From Atherinomorus stipes (lineage: Eukaryota > Chordata > Actinopteri > Atheriniformes > Atherinidae): DNA of 64,000 nt. The DNA is taken from NCBI GenBank assembly GCA_023101725.1, contig JALJCO010001097.1:1-64000 (forward strand), written 5' to 3'. The translations under genes were made by a program, and so were the position numbers. Position 1 is the first letter of the stretch. Each line of letters starts with the position of its first letter. The notes under the pieces are model-generated. The model saw only the letters and a program-made list of their open reading frames with translations, was not told where the DNA came from and ran no database searches. This document shows, piece after piece, positions 24,437-35,075 of this stretch.

Positions 24437-26900
24437 TTCTACTTCTCTTTGTCATCCTGCATGTTTTCCTCTTGTAATTTTAACTCTGCTGTAGTAATTA
24501 CATCGCAGCTGTGAGTTTTGAGACAGTCCAATCCCCCAAAACTTCACACTCCAGTTCCCCACTTTCTCATCTGACACCCAGACACATTTGAGAAGCAGAA
24601 AGAAGAGACCCATTTCAATAAAATATCTGCATAAGTGCAGCACAGCCATGGAGGTGTCTTGATGAAAAAGCATGCGATGAAGGAACATATTTAAATAAGT
24701 GGAAAAGGTAATAGAGGAGGATGCTGAAATGACAGCTAGCTAAGACAATGGATTGGCTAAGAGCTAATGGAGGCTGCATGCAGTATTCATTCTTTCTCAG
24801 ATCTATCTCCACAGAGCGAGTTGATGTGTCAACAAGAGCAAAATGAGAATGTCATTGAAGGAAAATGCAGGAAACTGGAACCAGTTCTAAATCAGTGTTG
24901 ACTTTGCAGAGCATTTATTGCAGTGCCACTACGTACACACACACCCTTACACCCTTGAATTCTACCTTGGGCCAAATGCAGATATGGACCAGTCCTACAG
25001 TGTGTCCACATACATCCTGTAAACACCTGACAGCATGGCTTTGAGGAGTTGCTGAAGTACCCATAATCCTTTAGTTTAAGTCAAGGGGTCAATGGATCAT
25101 AGTGCAGAGCCCACTCAGTAAGCTTTAAACAGCCCATAGCCACGCATCAACACCAAAAACATTCAGACATTTTGCACATCATGCATGTAATGTAAATCCA
25201 GCTCACACCTACACGAGCTGGAGGAGCTGCTGAAGAATATTCCCGGTGTCAGACCGGGCTTACTGCAACAAAGCATTCTGCAGTGTTCGTGATATCAGGC
25301 TTCCTAAACAAGGCGGGGTGAAGGTGAGGTCTTCCACCCGCAATACTGAAGGCAACAGTGACTTACAGTACAGTAATCAGGGGGCTGTTGGCTCCAGAAA
25401 AACTGCAACGCCTCACCTAGTTCATTATAAGATGACACAACCAATTTGTACCTCTGCCTACTGCAATCTACCAAATCTCCCTTGACAAAAGCATTTAGAT
25501 TAGAGCGCTTTCAGGGAGGGCTGTGCTGACATGCGTACCCGGCCTGTAAAAAAGGAAATGAAGTGGCTTTTTAATTCTCCTCCAGGCAAACATAAAACTG
25601 TCCAGGTAAGTCATTTTGTGGGTTGAATGGAGAGTCAGAGGCAAGTTGCCTCTCTGCCGTAATACACTCACACCTCCTAGTAAAATTGCACATATGTGCT
25701 ATTGTGCACAGACACACACAACTCTTATACACATCCTTATCATCCAAAAGATTATTAATCTATTTGCTACATTTTGTCCTATTATTTCCCTCACATAATC
25801 CTCTTTCACTACCTCTGGCAGCATACTAATGAGTTTCTGTGAACAAGGAAGCTGCACAAGCTGTTGATTGCTCCGGCTGGAGCTTCTCCGTCTCTTATTC
25901 TCTATCCCTCTCTGTGTCCCAACTCACCCTCCCTACAAGAATACAAAGCCCATGACAGAACAGAAAAGTTAAAAGTGAGGGGAAAGTGCTGTTTCATTTA
26001 AAAGGAGAGATTTGTGATCACTTTCCTCCCTTAAGTTTTTAGAAGAAACTAGACAGAGGTGGAAAGCAGCATATGAGATAGTTTCCTCTTTCTCATCCAA
26101 ATATTCACTTAGATTAAAAAAAAATCTATTTCCTCTTAGAGAACAAGCCAGCGACAGATAATCAGGTCTTTTGCTTACTTCTGTGCTTCGTTTTTATTAA
26201 AAGATCTTGTCCGTCTCCTTTATTGCAGCAATGTTGACAGAGAAGAAACATCATATGTAATATATATTTTTCAATCTTAAGATCTTATATGAAGACTCAC
26301 AAAAGGCCAAATGATTGCTGCAGTTCGCACTTCATAATGGGTGTGAGAGCAGTGAGACGGCACAGAACATAGTCTCTGTTTTAAATTATCTCAGGTTGCC
26401 CTCGCCGAGACAGAACCCCCAGGCCTGGTATCGGTGCAATAAAAATGATGTTGGTGAAGAACATTGCAGTGAAGCTTTGAATCTGAGAAACGTGGATGTG
26501 ACAGTGTAAAGACGGTGAAGCTCCCCCTGTCTTTCCCTGGTCTACGGAGGTGTATCATGGTTTATTTCTAAGTAATACCAAAGGGGGATGAGCAGAAAAA
26601 GGGAAATAAGTACAACAGAAATGTGCTAAACATTATCACAAACTGGTGTTTGCAATAATCATCAGGCAGACGGGAAATGTGTTTATTTTAATACAATGTG
26701 TTTGAGTTAAAAAAGAAGCAAATGAAACACTGCATCATGCCGCGGAGACACTTGTGGCTAATAATCTTTGTTATTATGTGCTGAGGATGCTATATCGTTA
26801 GGATTTGTATTGTTACATCATATCTTTGGGGAGCCGTATGCAGGAAGTTGAGCCATCCCTATTTATATTTCCTCTGTGTATACTTGATGTACTGTATGCA
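24437..26900. other. AT-rich non-coding stretch
   Basis: I see no gene, RNA or clear repeat. Short frames of 60-80 codons are without recognisable content. Confidence 0.4.
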
Positions 26901-26903
26901 TGT

Positions 26904-26935
<32 letters not shown>

Positions 26936-26936
26936 G
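26901..26936 (+). repeat. (TG)n microsatellite
   Basis: A nearly pure TG dinucleotide run of about 18 units with one TT interruption. Confidence 0.95.
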
Positions 26937-27499
26937 AGTCCGGCCACTGGTTTGGGTGATCAAGTCTGGTATGGGGGCCACAAGTGTTTTCAAAAGGCAA
27001 ACCAGAGCTCGCTTGATGTTTCAGATGAGCGGGTCTGTTTGGAAATCAGTCGTTAGTCTCGGTTTTATTGCTCAAATTACCCGAGCCGGTCCTTGTCCTG
27101 TTTGCCCTTAATTAACAAGCGTTCAATTCCCCTATTAATTAGCCCTAGCTATTAGCTACTTTACATCACTCTTCATTTGTCGACAATTAAAATGTCTATT
27201 ATTAAAAGGCATGGCACGTGGTTAATTGTGCAAGTAGCTCAGCGGCAGATGAGGAGAGAAAGGAGGAGAGTGCTGAACGTTAGGAGGAGTCAGCGAGGTT
27301 TGCTGTAGTTATCATACAACCTCTACATCCTGTCCATCCTCAGCATGCTGCCTGACACTTGTTCCTCCACGGAGGAACCATCTCTCTCATTCACCGCCTG
27401 TGTTCAGACCCAAATGCACCAGCTAGAGGAAGAGATGTGTGCGTGATATTGGCTGGGGTGCCGAAAAGGGAGGGAAAAGGAGAAGGATTCTAGGGGCCC
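26937..27499. other. non-coding stretch with TAAT-rich segment
   Basis: From 27090 to 27230 there is an unusual density of TTAATTA, TTAATTAG and CAATTAAAA motifs with a CACGTG E-box at 27215-27220. The composition resembles vertebrate conserved non-coding elements with homeodomain sites. Conservation cannot be judged from one sequence. Confidence 0.3.
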
Positions 27500-28010
27500 A
27501 TGACTGACAGGGGGCCTTAATGTCATTGTACTGAAATAATAATATGATGCGAAATAGTAAACTTTTAATCACACAAAGATTATATTTACAATGCAATTTT
27601 TCATTAAGTTTATGCGTTTTGGAAATACCACCAGAAAAGCCGCTAGATTTGTCACGTCACCTTTTTGAGTGGAAAAAAATCACTATAGGGGTCTGAAAAT
27701 TGGCTAAATATATAGCCACGAAGTCGCTAAATTGGCAACACTGCACCACAGACACACTCCGACGTCAGCGTCTGGAGTTGACGTACCGTAAAACAGCTGT
27801 TTATCGTGCAAACTCTCATTGACACAACGGACATGACACCAATTCAATCAAATACACAATATTAGATGCTTTGTTGTGGGGTGCTGTGCTTAAACACACC
27901 GACTGAAAATTCAATACCTACAGCTAAATTTACGGTAAATTTAAGACAATTTAAGACCTTAATTTCAACGATTTAAATTTAAGACTTTTTAAGGACCCGC
28001 AGGATCCCTG
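27500..28010. mobile_element. stacked DNA-transposon ends (hAT-type)
   Basis: Two right-hand termini of different families lie in tandem. GAAGTCGCTAAATTGGCAAC followed by ACTG ends at 27743 (reverse complement CAGTGTTGCCAATTTAGCG). TTTAAGGACCCGCAGGATCC followed by CTG ends at 28010 (reverse complement CAGGGATCCTGCGGGTCC). Both resemble hAT termini common in fish. A GGGGGCC-type segment at 27493-27520 may be a third end. No matching left ends or TSDs were found, so these are truncated or nested pieces. Confidence 0.45.
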
Positions 28011-28869
28011 CAAGGTGGGTTGGTCAGTTCTGGGACATCCTGTTGTGTTAACTTTATCCATATAAGCTAGCTAACTTTTCTCCCCATATTAGCTCATATG
28101 CCTGAAGTAAACTGGATTTATTTAACTTGTTTTAGTCAAATAATCAATGCAGGCAAATGGTTTGCTCTGCTATGATGCATGTTCCAAACAGACAAGCAGC
28201 AGCAGCAGCAGATGTCTGCCAGCACCCCCCTCCCACATGCTTGAAGTAGCCCCTGAGGAAGGAGGTGAGCAACCGAGTGTTACATTATTGTGGAGAAGAA
28301 TGATAAATAATAATTAAAAAGTGCTCTAAAATAATGATAAAAACCATTAAGTCCATATTTCAGAATGATTTGATTGGTTGAAAAAGATAAGCTATAAGTA
28401 AAATACTAGCTCAGTAGTTTGGGACTCAGCAACAAAACATTCTCATTGCTGTAGAGTGGGTGACTGCTCCATCCAATCAGAGAAATGTTTACATTTTCTA
28501 CATACTGTATCTAGATATTTCTAGATATTGTATATCATATCAATATGATTATTAATCATTTCCTTTATTTTTGTTTTTTCCTGTTATTCAAATGTTCAAA
28601 TCAACATTAGTGTTAATAAATGGCCAAATTACAATAAATCATAATAATTAAAAAAAAAAAAAAAACTTGTTGGCCTTTTTGTTTTTTATGGTGTTTCAGT
28701 TAAAATTGTATTTGTTCCTCCACATGGTATAATTGAATTCTATTTTAATGGAAGAGGTTATTTTGTGTTTAAGTTTTCTATTGTAAGGTAATAGATCTGA
28801 AGAGAATGTAAAGTTTAAGTATTTAAAGAAAGAGGCACATATTTAGATTAATTAAGATGAATTTTTGCT
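28011..28869. other. AT-rich non-coding stretch
   Basis: A short CAG run lies at about 28195-28211 and an A-run at 28649-28665. Nothing else is recognisable. Confidence 0.4.
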
Positions 28870-29364
28870 CTTTAAAACACATACAGAGTATCTAAGTGGC
28901 AAACTTTCTAAATATGTGGGCTTACAGTATTTATCAAATTAAGAAACTTTCTTCCCCTTGAAGTCCTCCTAACCCCATACCGGACTCTGCTTGAACCACA
29001 CCTAACTTACTGTAATCCCATATGGTGTAATACGTATCCCAGTTATCTAGGTAAACTTCAAATTTTACCGAAGAAAGTTATATGTATTATTACACGGGCA
29101 GATTATGGAGCTCCCTTCGATCCTCTTTTCTACAGGTTTAAACTTCTGAAGCTCAATGGCCCTCATTTATCAAACGATCGTCGAAATGGTCGCACATCTG
29201 ATCGTAAAAATGGTCGTACGATTGGACCCACGTGTGATTTATTAAAACGTTCGTATCGGTCCAATCTCGTCGTACGAACAAAGAGTCTTGATAAATTCCA
29301 CAGCTGAAATTTATCGTCATTTAAATGTCACGCCCACGGTTACGCCCTTAAACATGCATAATGA

Positions 29365-29565
29365 TGACGCTTCACCCAGCGAGGTTGGACCACGGAGAGG
29401 AGAGATTTTGCCAAAAAAGAAACTTTTGGGGGGATCAAGACAGAATTCCTCATTTGTGAGGTGACAAAGATTAAAGAGGTGCTGTTTGGCAGCTTAAAAA
29501 CCGAAGTCAGAGACGTGCACAAAAACGCTGCACGGAAGAGGATCAGTCAGCCTCGCCGCTGTTGA
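29365..29565 (+). pseudogene. Harbinger Myb/SANT-like DNA-binding protein remnant
   Basis: The open frame from 29365 to the stop at 29563-29565 reads, in part, R-D-F-A-K-K-E-T then E-V-T-K-I-K-E-V-L-F-G-S-L-K and H-K-N-A-A-R-K-R-I. This follows the helix pattern of Myb/SANT-like domains in the accessory protein of Harbinger elements (related to host NAIF1-type proteins), which binds the element ends and helps import transposase. No in-frame ATG precedes it and an early stop follows the domain, so it is a fragment. It converges on the transposase remnant on the opposite strand. Confidence 0.55.
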
Positions 29566-29940
29566 ACGACCGGCTGAGATGTTAATAAAAGTCTCAATCT
29601 AGGCCTGGTTTATATGTTTTATTCGTTTTATTAGCTATGAAATTTAGTAATAGGCCACATCCGATGGCAACGTCACAATTCTTTAGCCAATGGGTCAAGA
29701 AGAAGTGGTCCAATATGAAACTTACCACCAAAAGATGACACCCCCCCCCCCCACCCACTCACCCACCGCTGCGCTCTAACAGGTGACAGGTGGATGCCGG
29801 TCAGATCCGAGCCTGACCCAGATGGGGACAGAAAAAATATAACTTGCATTTGCAAAGCTAAGGGACAGTCTACTGACTGAGCCCTTATACAACTTTAAAG
29901 TATTGATTACTTATTAGAAATGGATCAGCTCCGGTCTCCT

Positions 29941-30240
29941 TCATATAGCCCGGGGGCTGCAGAGCGGCTCCGGGCGCATCTTTTCCTGCGCATCAAAACT
30001 CTCCAGAGGTCCGAGCGATGCGCAGCACTGCACAGGACAGGAGTGTTGTAGATTTTCTGAGAGTCTAAAGCAGCGTTTCATCCCGCCGTCCGACACCCAC
30101 CTGCCTTCTCGCAGCCCGAAGCAGCGCTCCACCTGGGCACCTGCGCGGTGTGCGTACTGATGCCAACCTCCGCTCCTATGTAGCAGTTTTACCAGCGGGG
30201 TGAGGAGATGCACGAAGAGTGAAAAGCACTTGTCTCCTAG
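29941..30240 (-). pseudogene. Harbinger transposase C-terminal remnant (DDE_4 type)
   Basis: The minus-strand frame reads L-G-D-K-C-F-S-L-F-V-H-L-L-T-P-L, then A-H-R-A-G-A-Q-V-E-R-C-F-G-L-R-E-G-R-W and later C-C-A-S-L. This matches the conserved end of Harbinger transposases: the G-D-x-x-Y/C-P...L-L-T-P region, R-x-x-V-E-R-x-F-G-x-L-K-x-R-W carrying the last acidic catalytic residue (here E of VERCFG), and the A-C-C-x-L-H-N motif. The N-terminal catalytic Asp residues are missing, so no activity is expected. Together with the Myb-like remnant it identifies the host element. Confidence 0.7.
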
Positions 30241-31335
30241 AACTATATGTTAATGATTTTAATAATTTGTTGAGATAAATGGAGGAATTAAATTCAGTCA
30301 CAGCTATTTTTGTAATTTTGGGAATACATTCACTTTTTCCTTTTCTCTGCAAATGGGTTCATCCTTAGTGCTGATATGTGAATGCTTATGTTTAAATGAC
30401 AGTTTGCGGTTTGGGTAATAAATATTTTCATGTTCTGCTGCGCTGCGCTGCAAACCCTAACTGACTCAAATTTGCGTACACGAACTCAGAGCTGTCGTGA
30501 GATTTGATCGTATCCTACGATCACGTTCAAATTGATAAATGCCGAGTCTTGCGTGGAAATGGTCGTACGCACAGATTTTCGTCGTACGATCGTTTGATAA
30601 ATGAGGGCCACTGAGTGGAATCATTTCCAAAATGCTTCTATGATGTATAATGTAGTCCATAAGTTAAACTCTAGACTCTGTCAACTTATTCCAGTGACCT
30701 CTCCTTCCCATGAGCACTACACGAGAAGGAAACAATATTTAAGAGGCAAAAACCAGAATCTAGAATGCACCAGCCTCAGTGTAGCATGTAGAGGTCCAGA
30801 GATCTGGAACAAGATTGACAGTTCTATTCAAAAACTACCTTTTTAAATACATTTAAAAAGCTCCTCAAACAGCAATTTGCTACATCATGTTTAAATGGCA
30901 CCCCAATATGACTAGTGACTCTTTTGGAGAAGTATTTTGAATGTTTTGTTGTTGACCATTAATTATGATTCAGCCCTGAAAATGAAATTTATGCATTGAA
31001 AGATCTGATGAGTACAGAAACATAATACTTATTCACACAATGTGGAAGGTACAATATTGAGCATGTGATTGTGTGTTTGTTTGGAGGGTGACTTTTAGGG
31101 GAGGTATTGGCGCGGAGGGGTGGGGGGAGGGGGGGGTGATTTTGTGATTTTTGTTGTTAATTAGTTTGTATGTTGTTGTTGTTATTTGTGTATTTTGATG
31201 TATTTTTACTTGGGTCCCCAATTATAAGCTGTATAGCTTTTGGTGAGTCCCATTTTGCAGATCTGGCTCTTTGATGGAGACTGCGAACCTTACGCCGTAT
31301 CTTATGATGATTTGCAAATAAAATGAAAATGGCTT

Positions 31336-33406
31336 TTACAATATAGACAGAGTATCAGTCTTGCAGCAAATAACAGAATCTCAATAAACTTCGTTGTACT
31401 TGTAGTGCTTCCTTGCCAAGTAACTGTCATGTTTTTCTTTTCACAAATATGGGTATGACGGTCCAAAATATCATTAAAAGAATCATTTTATGTAAAACAG
31501 TATAACTTTTTTAGCTGGCCTTATGGACGGCAGGGGAAGGCTTGTTTTCATTTCTTTTCGTGGGGCTCAAAATCCCTGGCAACACCCCTGGGTATTGGAT
31601 AAGAAGTTTCTTTATGAGGCTGACAAGTACAATTTCCCTCATACTGCAGGTCCTATGAGTAAAGCGCATAAGCAGGTCATGTACATCTGAGCAGTAGAGT
31701 TTCTCTGTAATTTCATTTGCATTCTTTCAAACATTTCCAGAACGAATCAGGGTTGTTTTTCATTTTCTTAAAGTACATTTAAACAATTTATCGAAACTCA
31801 GATGAGTGAAACCTTTAACAGCTTTTTTAGAAGATGGATAGAGATATCAAGACAGGATCACTTGAAGTCTTTCACTATATATAAAGGGAGTTTATGCACT
31901 CAAGCCCACAGAGTATAATCAACTGAGCATCCCTCTTACCCTTCCTCTTGATCACTAATGGTGTGCAACACCGTTCCTTCATCCTCACATTACACATGTA
32001 CAGAAAGGTTAGCAACTATTGAAGGTGGTGTCAAGCTCATTGAGTCAACTTGTGAAAAAGGAACTCCTTCTAATACATGAGGGGATGCAACAGACCAGCT
32101 ATATATACAGAATAAGTTAAAAAATGTAAGAAGAAAAAAATGTTTAAAAAGGTGAGAATGAAGACACAAGGGGACAACAGGCAGGAAGTCAGACCTCAGG
32201 AGATAACACAGAAAACCCAACCAAAGACGAGCAAGGAGAGTCACACAGCAGTGGATGTTCCCTCCCACTTCCCCTCACCCTCTGACTCACCTCTCCTCAC
32301 CCCTTATCCTCTGCCAGGACTTAACAGGTGGCAAGGGAAACAAGCAAGACGGAGCATTGCTGATTGACAGAACAATTACTGCAAACATGCACCTCGACGG
32401 AGAGGCAGACATCTCCAAATAGAATTTCACTTTGCTGTTGCATCACATGCTTACAGCGGGGATTTCGGTAGAAAAGCAGAATCTCCACGCTGCTCACCAA
32501 CGGACTGACTGTACGTGTCAGACTAGCAGCTGAGCACAACTGCTTGAAAAGCAGTCCACTGTGTTATTTGTTGCCTCCTACAAAAAAAATGGGGGGGGGG
32601 GGGGGAGCATTTACCCTTGATCAAGGTTGGCTGGTTCTAACTTTAGAAGCATGTTTGGCAACCAGTTTCCTCCAACTCTGACTCTCGCTCAGTTAGAGGG
32701 GGCTATTTTTATCCACACACCTACTGACTAACTAAGAAGTGAGAAAGTTAATTAAAAAAAAACAAACACCACAATGTTTCCGTACATCATGAATGTATTA
32801 ATGACATACTGTTAAATTTGATCAACAACAAAAGAAATTAGAAATATGTACATGCATGCAGGATTTTTTTCTTCTCTGTTAAAAGCTTAAAAAACACAAG
32901 AGTAAATATATAAAAGCTAATAAGCATGTTCTCCAATCATAAGTGAATTCATTGTTTTATAATCTGCATGGGTATTAGGTGTGTAATTAACCTTGTTCTA
33001 TGTCGACACAGTGATCACATGATAATCAAGCTGATAACATCAATCTATACTACATTGTGCTTTACTGTATACAAGTACAAATTTATTATTTCAGGTTTTT
33101 TTTTACATTATATGAACATTTTAAAGCTCATCATACAGATTTTGTCCCAGTATGTTTTTGTTGAATGAGCAGATTGTTTTTCACAGAGCTCAGAAATTCA
33201 TTTATGATTTGATGTTTTAGTTGTTGTGATTTGACATCAGTAGAAATGATTGTGTCAGCATGATATATCGTTTCATACTGAATCCTGGCTTTTGAGTCAA
33301 ATTTAATAAAAACCATACTGTGGCAGGATTTGCGATAGCCGAACCAGGGCCCCTCTCACCTTTTCCAGTCTCTTTCAGCTGCTGTCCTTAAAACAGTGTT
33401 AAATAG
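31336..33406. other. AT-rich non-coding stretch
   Basis: A 15-base G run lies at 32591-32605. No gene or clear transposon was recognised. Confidence 0.4.
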
Positions 33407-33629
33407 TAGGGATGTTCGATATAGGCTTTTTACTGATATCTGATGTACCGATATTGTCCAACTCTTAAATTCCAATATCCGATATCAACCGATACCAATA
33501 TATGCAGACAACTGTGAGGTTGTATCTCTCATATTTTGAGAAATGCAAGTATATTATGCTCTGAGAGCAAAGATCCCAAAATCTCCTTAACTCAGCCAGA
33601 GGAGTTCATTTTGGAAATCTTGCTGCCAT

Positions 33630-33712
33630 ATATCAGATACTAGCAGGTATTAGATACTATATCAGATACTAGCAGGTATTAGGTACTATATCAGATACTA
33701 GCAGGTATTAGC
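33630..33712 (+). repeat. 29-bp tandem repeat, about 2.8 copies
   Basis: The unit beginning ATATCAGATACTAGCAGG starts at 33630, 33659 and 33688, exactly 29 bp apart and nearly identical. It lies in the left part of the older hAT-like element. There are no spacers, so it is not a CRISPR. Confidence 0.85.
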
Positions 33713-33896
33713 CAACATGTGGCTAACTATAATGTTTCTAACAACTTGGTAACTTAACCAACAACTTAAAACCAGACATATTTTAATCAGCTTCAAAGCA
33801 AGTCAGTCTGTAGCAGCAGCAGCAGCACCGTAGTCACATGACCCTGAAAGGAATGCTGGGATATGAAGTTCTTCCACAATAACAGGGACTTTTATA

Positions 33897-34938
33897 TAGG
33901 CATGATAATTGAAAACCGGTTCCACTGGGCCATCGATAAAAAATGGATCAATTTCCTGGAGTCAAGTCCCATTTTGAGACCCGGTTCCCATTAACGATGC
34001 CTTAACATCACTTTCGCAATTTCTGTTGGCAAATTCCCAACTAAAGATGGAGCGGAAGAAGCGATGGAGGGCATGGGTTGTATGTAACCACTGTGACGCT
34101 GCGCTCTCCTGTAAGGGGTGCAATACAACCAATATGTTAAAACATTTGGAGCCAGTTCACAACCTCAATGTCCGAGACCCCTGTCGTGTCTTCAAGACTT
34201 GGAAACAAGGTGAGCAACAGTCCAAACATCCCCCTTCGGCTTCCAGCAGTGTTGCAGATAGTGTTGGATCAAGTGACATGCTTTCATTTTCAGGTTGGTT
34301 AGTTACTTGCTAGCTATTGTTTGCTGAATGATTTTCATAGCATTTTCCAGCAGGTAGAGCAGGAGGCTCTATCGTTAGCTCAGCTAAATAACGTTCACCT
34401 AGCTAGCATGCTCCGTAGTTATCTACGGTACTCCATTAACGTAAGTGTTTTTGTTTGTGTTGGATAACATAACATTGTCTTGTACAGCACTCCAATAGTA
34501 GCTAACGTTATTTATGAAAGTTAAAGTTGGTGCTTACAAGATCCAAAATGAAGTAAGAACGATGCTAATGTAGCCTTCCACGGGGCATAGGGCTTCTGAC
34601 GTCACATCTGCGCCCCAACACACATGAAACACCAGGCAGGCTGCAAGGTCAGAGTTCAGTGGTTGCTCTTAAGTTCCAGATAAAGCTGCTTTTTTTTCCA
34701 GATGTTTTGTTGATTTCTTCTTATTTTTCTGACACTCTTATGTGCTGATACTCAAACATACAGCATAATAAATAAGAGTAACCTTTTGTTTCAAGCTATA
34801 GTCTACATTAATTGCTAGGTTGTTGCATGAAAAAAAAAAAAATCAGACATTGATAAGAAAATCGATAAGGAATCGAATCAATAAGCGGCATCAATAATGG
34901 CATTGACCTTGATAATTTCTTATCAGTTATCACCCCTA
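33897..34938 (+). mobile_element. hAT transposon remnant with BED finger and perfect 8-bp TSD
   Basis: CTTTTATA occurs at 33889-33896 and again at 34939-34946, a perfect 8-bp duplication. The ends just inside are TAGGCATGATAATTG and, reversed from the right, TAGGGGTGATAACTG, matching at 12 of 15. Subterminal ATCGATAA and GGAATCG motifs occur on both sides. The element keeps a BED-zinc-finger exon on the plus strand but no catalytic transposase part, so it is an internally deleted hAT. Confidence 0.85.
34026..34209 (+). pseudogene. BED-type zinc-finger exon of a hAT transposase
   Basis: From the methionine at 34026 the frame reads W14...W17-V-V-C20-N-H-C23, then N-T-T-N-M-L-K-H40-L-E-P-V-H45. 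C-x2-C...H-x4-H with aromatic residues ahead and an N-T-(S/T)-N-(M/L) helix is the BED finger that hAT transposases use to bind DNA. A splice-donor-like CAAG|GTGAGC follows at 34210, so this is probably the first coding exon of a spliced transposase. The downstream dimerisation and catalytic parts are absent. A second ATG at 34047 could be the true start. Host genes of the ZBED type arose from such exons, but nothing here suggests domestication. Confidence 0.7.
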
Positions 34939-35075
34939 CTTTTATACATGCTGGGCCTCTGCCAATGGAACAAGATCTCATGAGAGTTCATTGCTCCGTA
35001 ACGAAATCTCGCAAAATTTCATTTTTGAAATGTCGGCCCAAAAAAAACGATACCAATATTTTCCAATATCATAGT

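Larger units (their letters stand above)
29158..30609. mobile_element. PIF/Harbinger DNA transposon, internally deleted
   Basis: The terminal inverted repeats are GGCCCTCATTTATCAAACG on the left and its exact complement on the right, extending about 24 bp, with further inverted CGTACGAC-rich subterminal DNA. The flanks are AAT (29155-29157) and ACT (30610-30612), which fit a 3-bp TSD with one substitution. Harbinger elements make 3-bp duplications. It carries remnants of both genes of an autonomous element: a Myb/SANT-like gene on the plus strand and a transposase C-terminus on the minus strand. At 1.45 kb it is far shorter than an autonomous copy, so most of the transposase is deleted. A 12-base C run lies at 29741-29752. 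Confidence 0.85.
28870..31335 (+). pseudogene. LINE reverse-transcriptase C-terminal remnant, split by Harbinger
   Basis: The left piece (about 28870-29157) encodes, with one frameshift, the segment just after the polymerase core. It contains the motif LLEPHLTYCNPIWCNTYPS, then a K-V-I-C-I-I-T-R-A region and F-K-L-L-K-L-N. The right piece (30613-30846) continues with E-W-N-H-F-Q and ends in R-G-P-E-I-W-N-K-I-D-S. This order is that of the C-terminal region of jockey/L2-type LINE ORF2 proteins. The 3' untranslated part ends near 31320 with CCAATTATAAGC and a TTGCAAATAAAATG tail. The endonuclease and the RT catalytic motif are absent (5' truncation). Removing the inserted element and one TSD copy would leave the frame continuous, so the LINE was still fairly intact when it was hit. 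Confidence 0.75.
33407..35075. mobile_element. older hAT-like element hosting a younger hAT
   Basis: The left part begins TAGGGATGTTCGATATAGG and continues with CCGATATTGTCC and CCGATACCAATAT. The right part has AACGATACCAATATTTTCC and AATATCAT. The GATACCRATAT motifs on both sides belong to the ends of a teleost hAT-like family whose terminus is GGGATGTYCGATA. The expected complementary right terminus is missing, so the end is truncated and no TSD can be given. A BED-finger hAT is inserted at 33897-34938 and a 29-bp tandem repeat lies at 33630-33712. Confidence 0.55.

Noticed and set aside
33630..33712. Regular 29-bp repeats resembling CRISPR repeats
   Set aside because: The units are directly abutting without spacers, and the genome is vertebrate.
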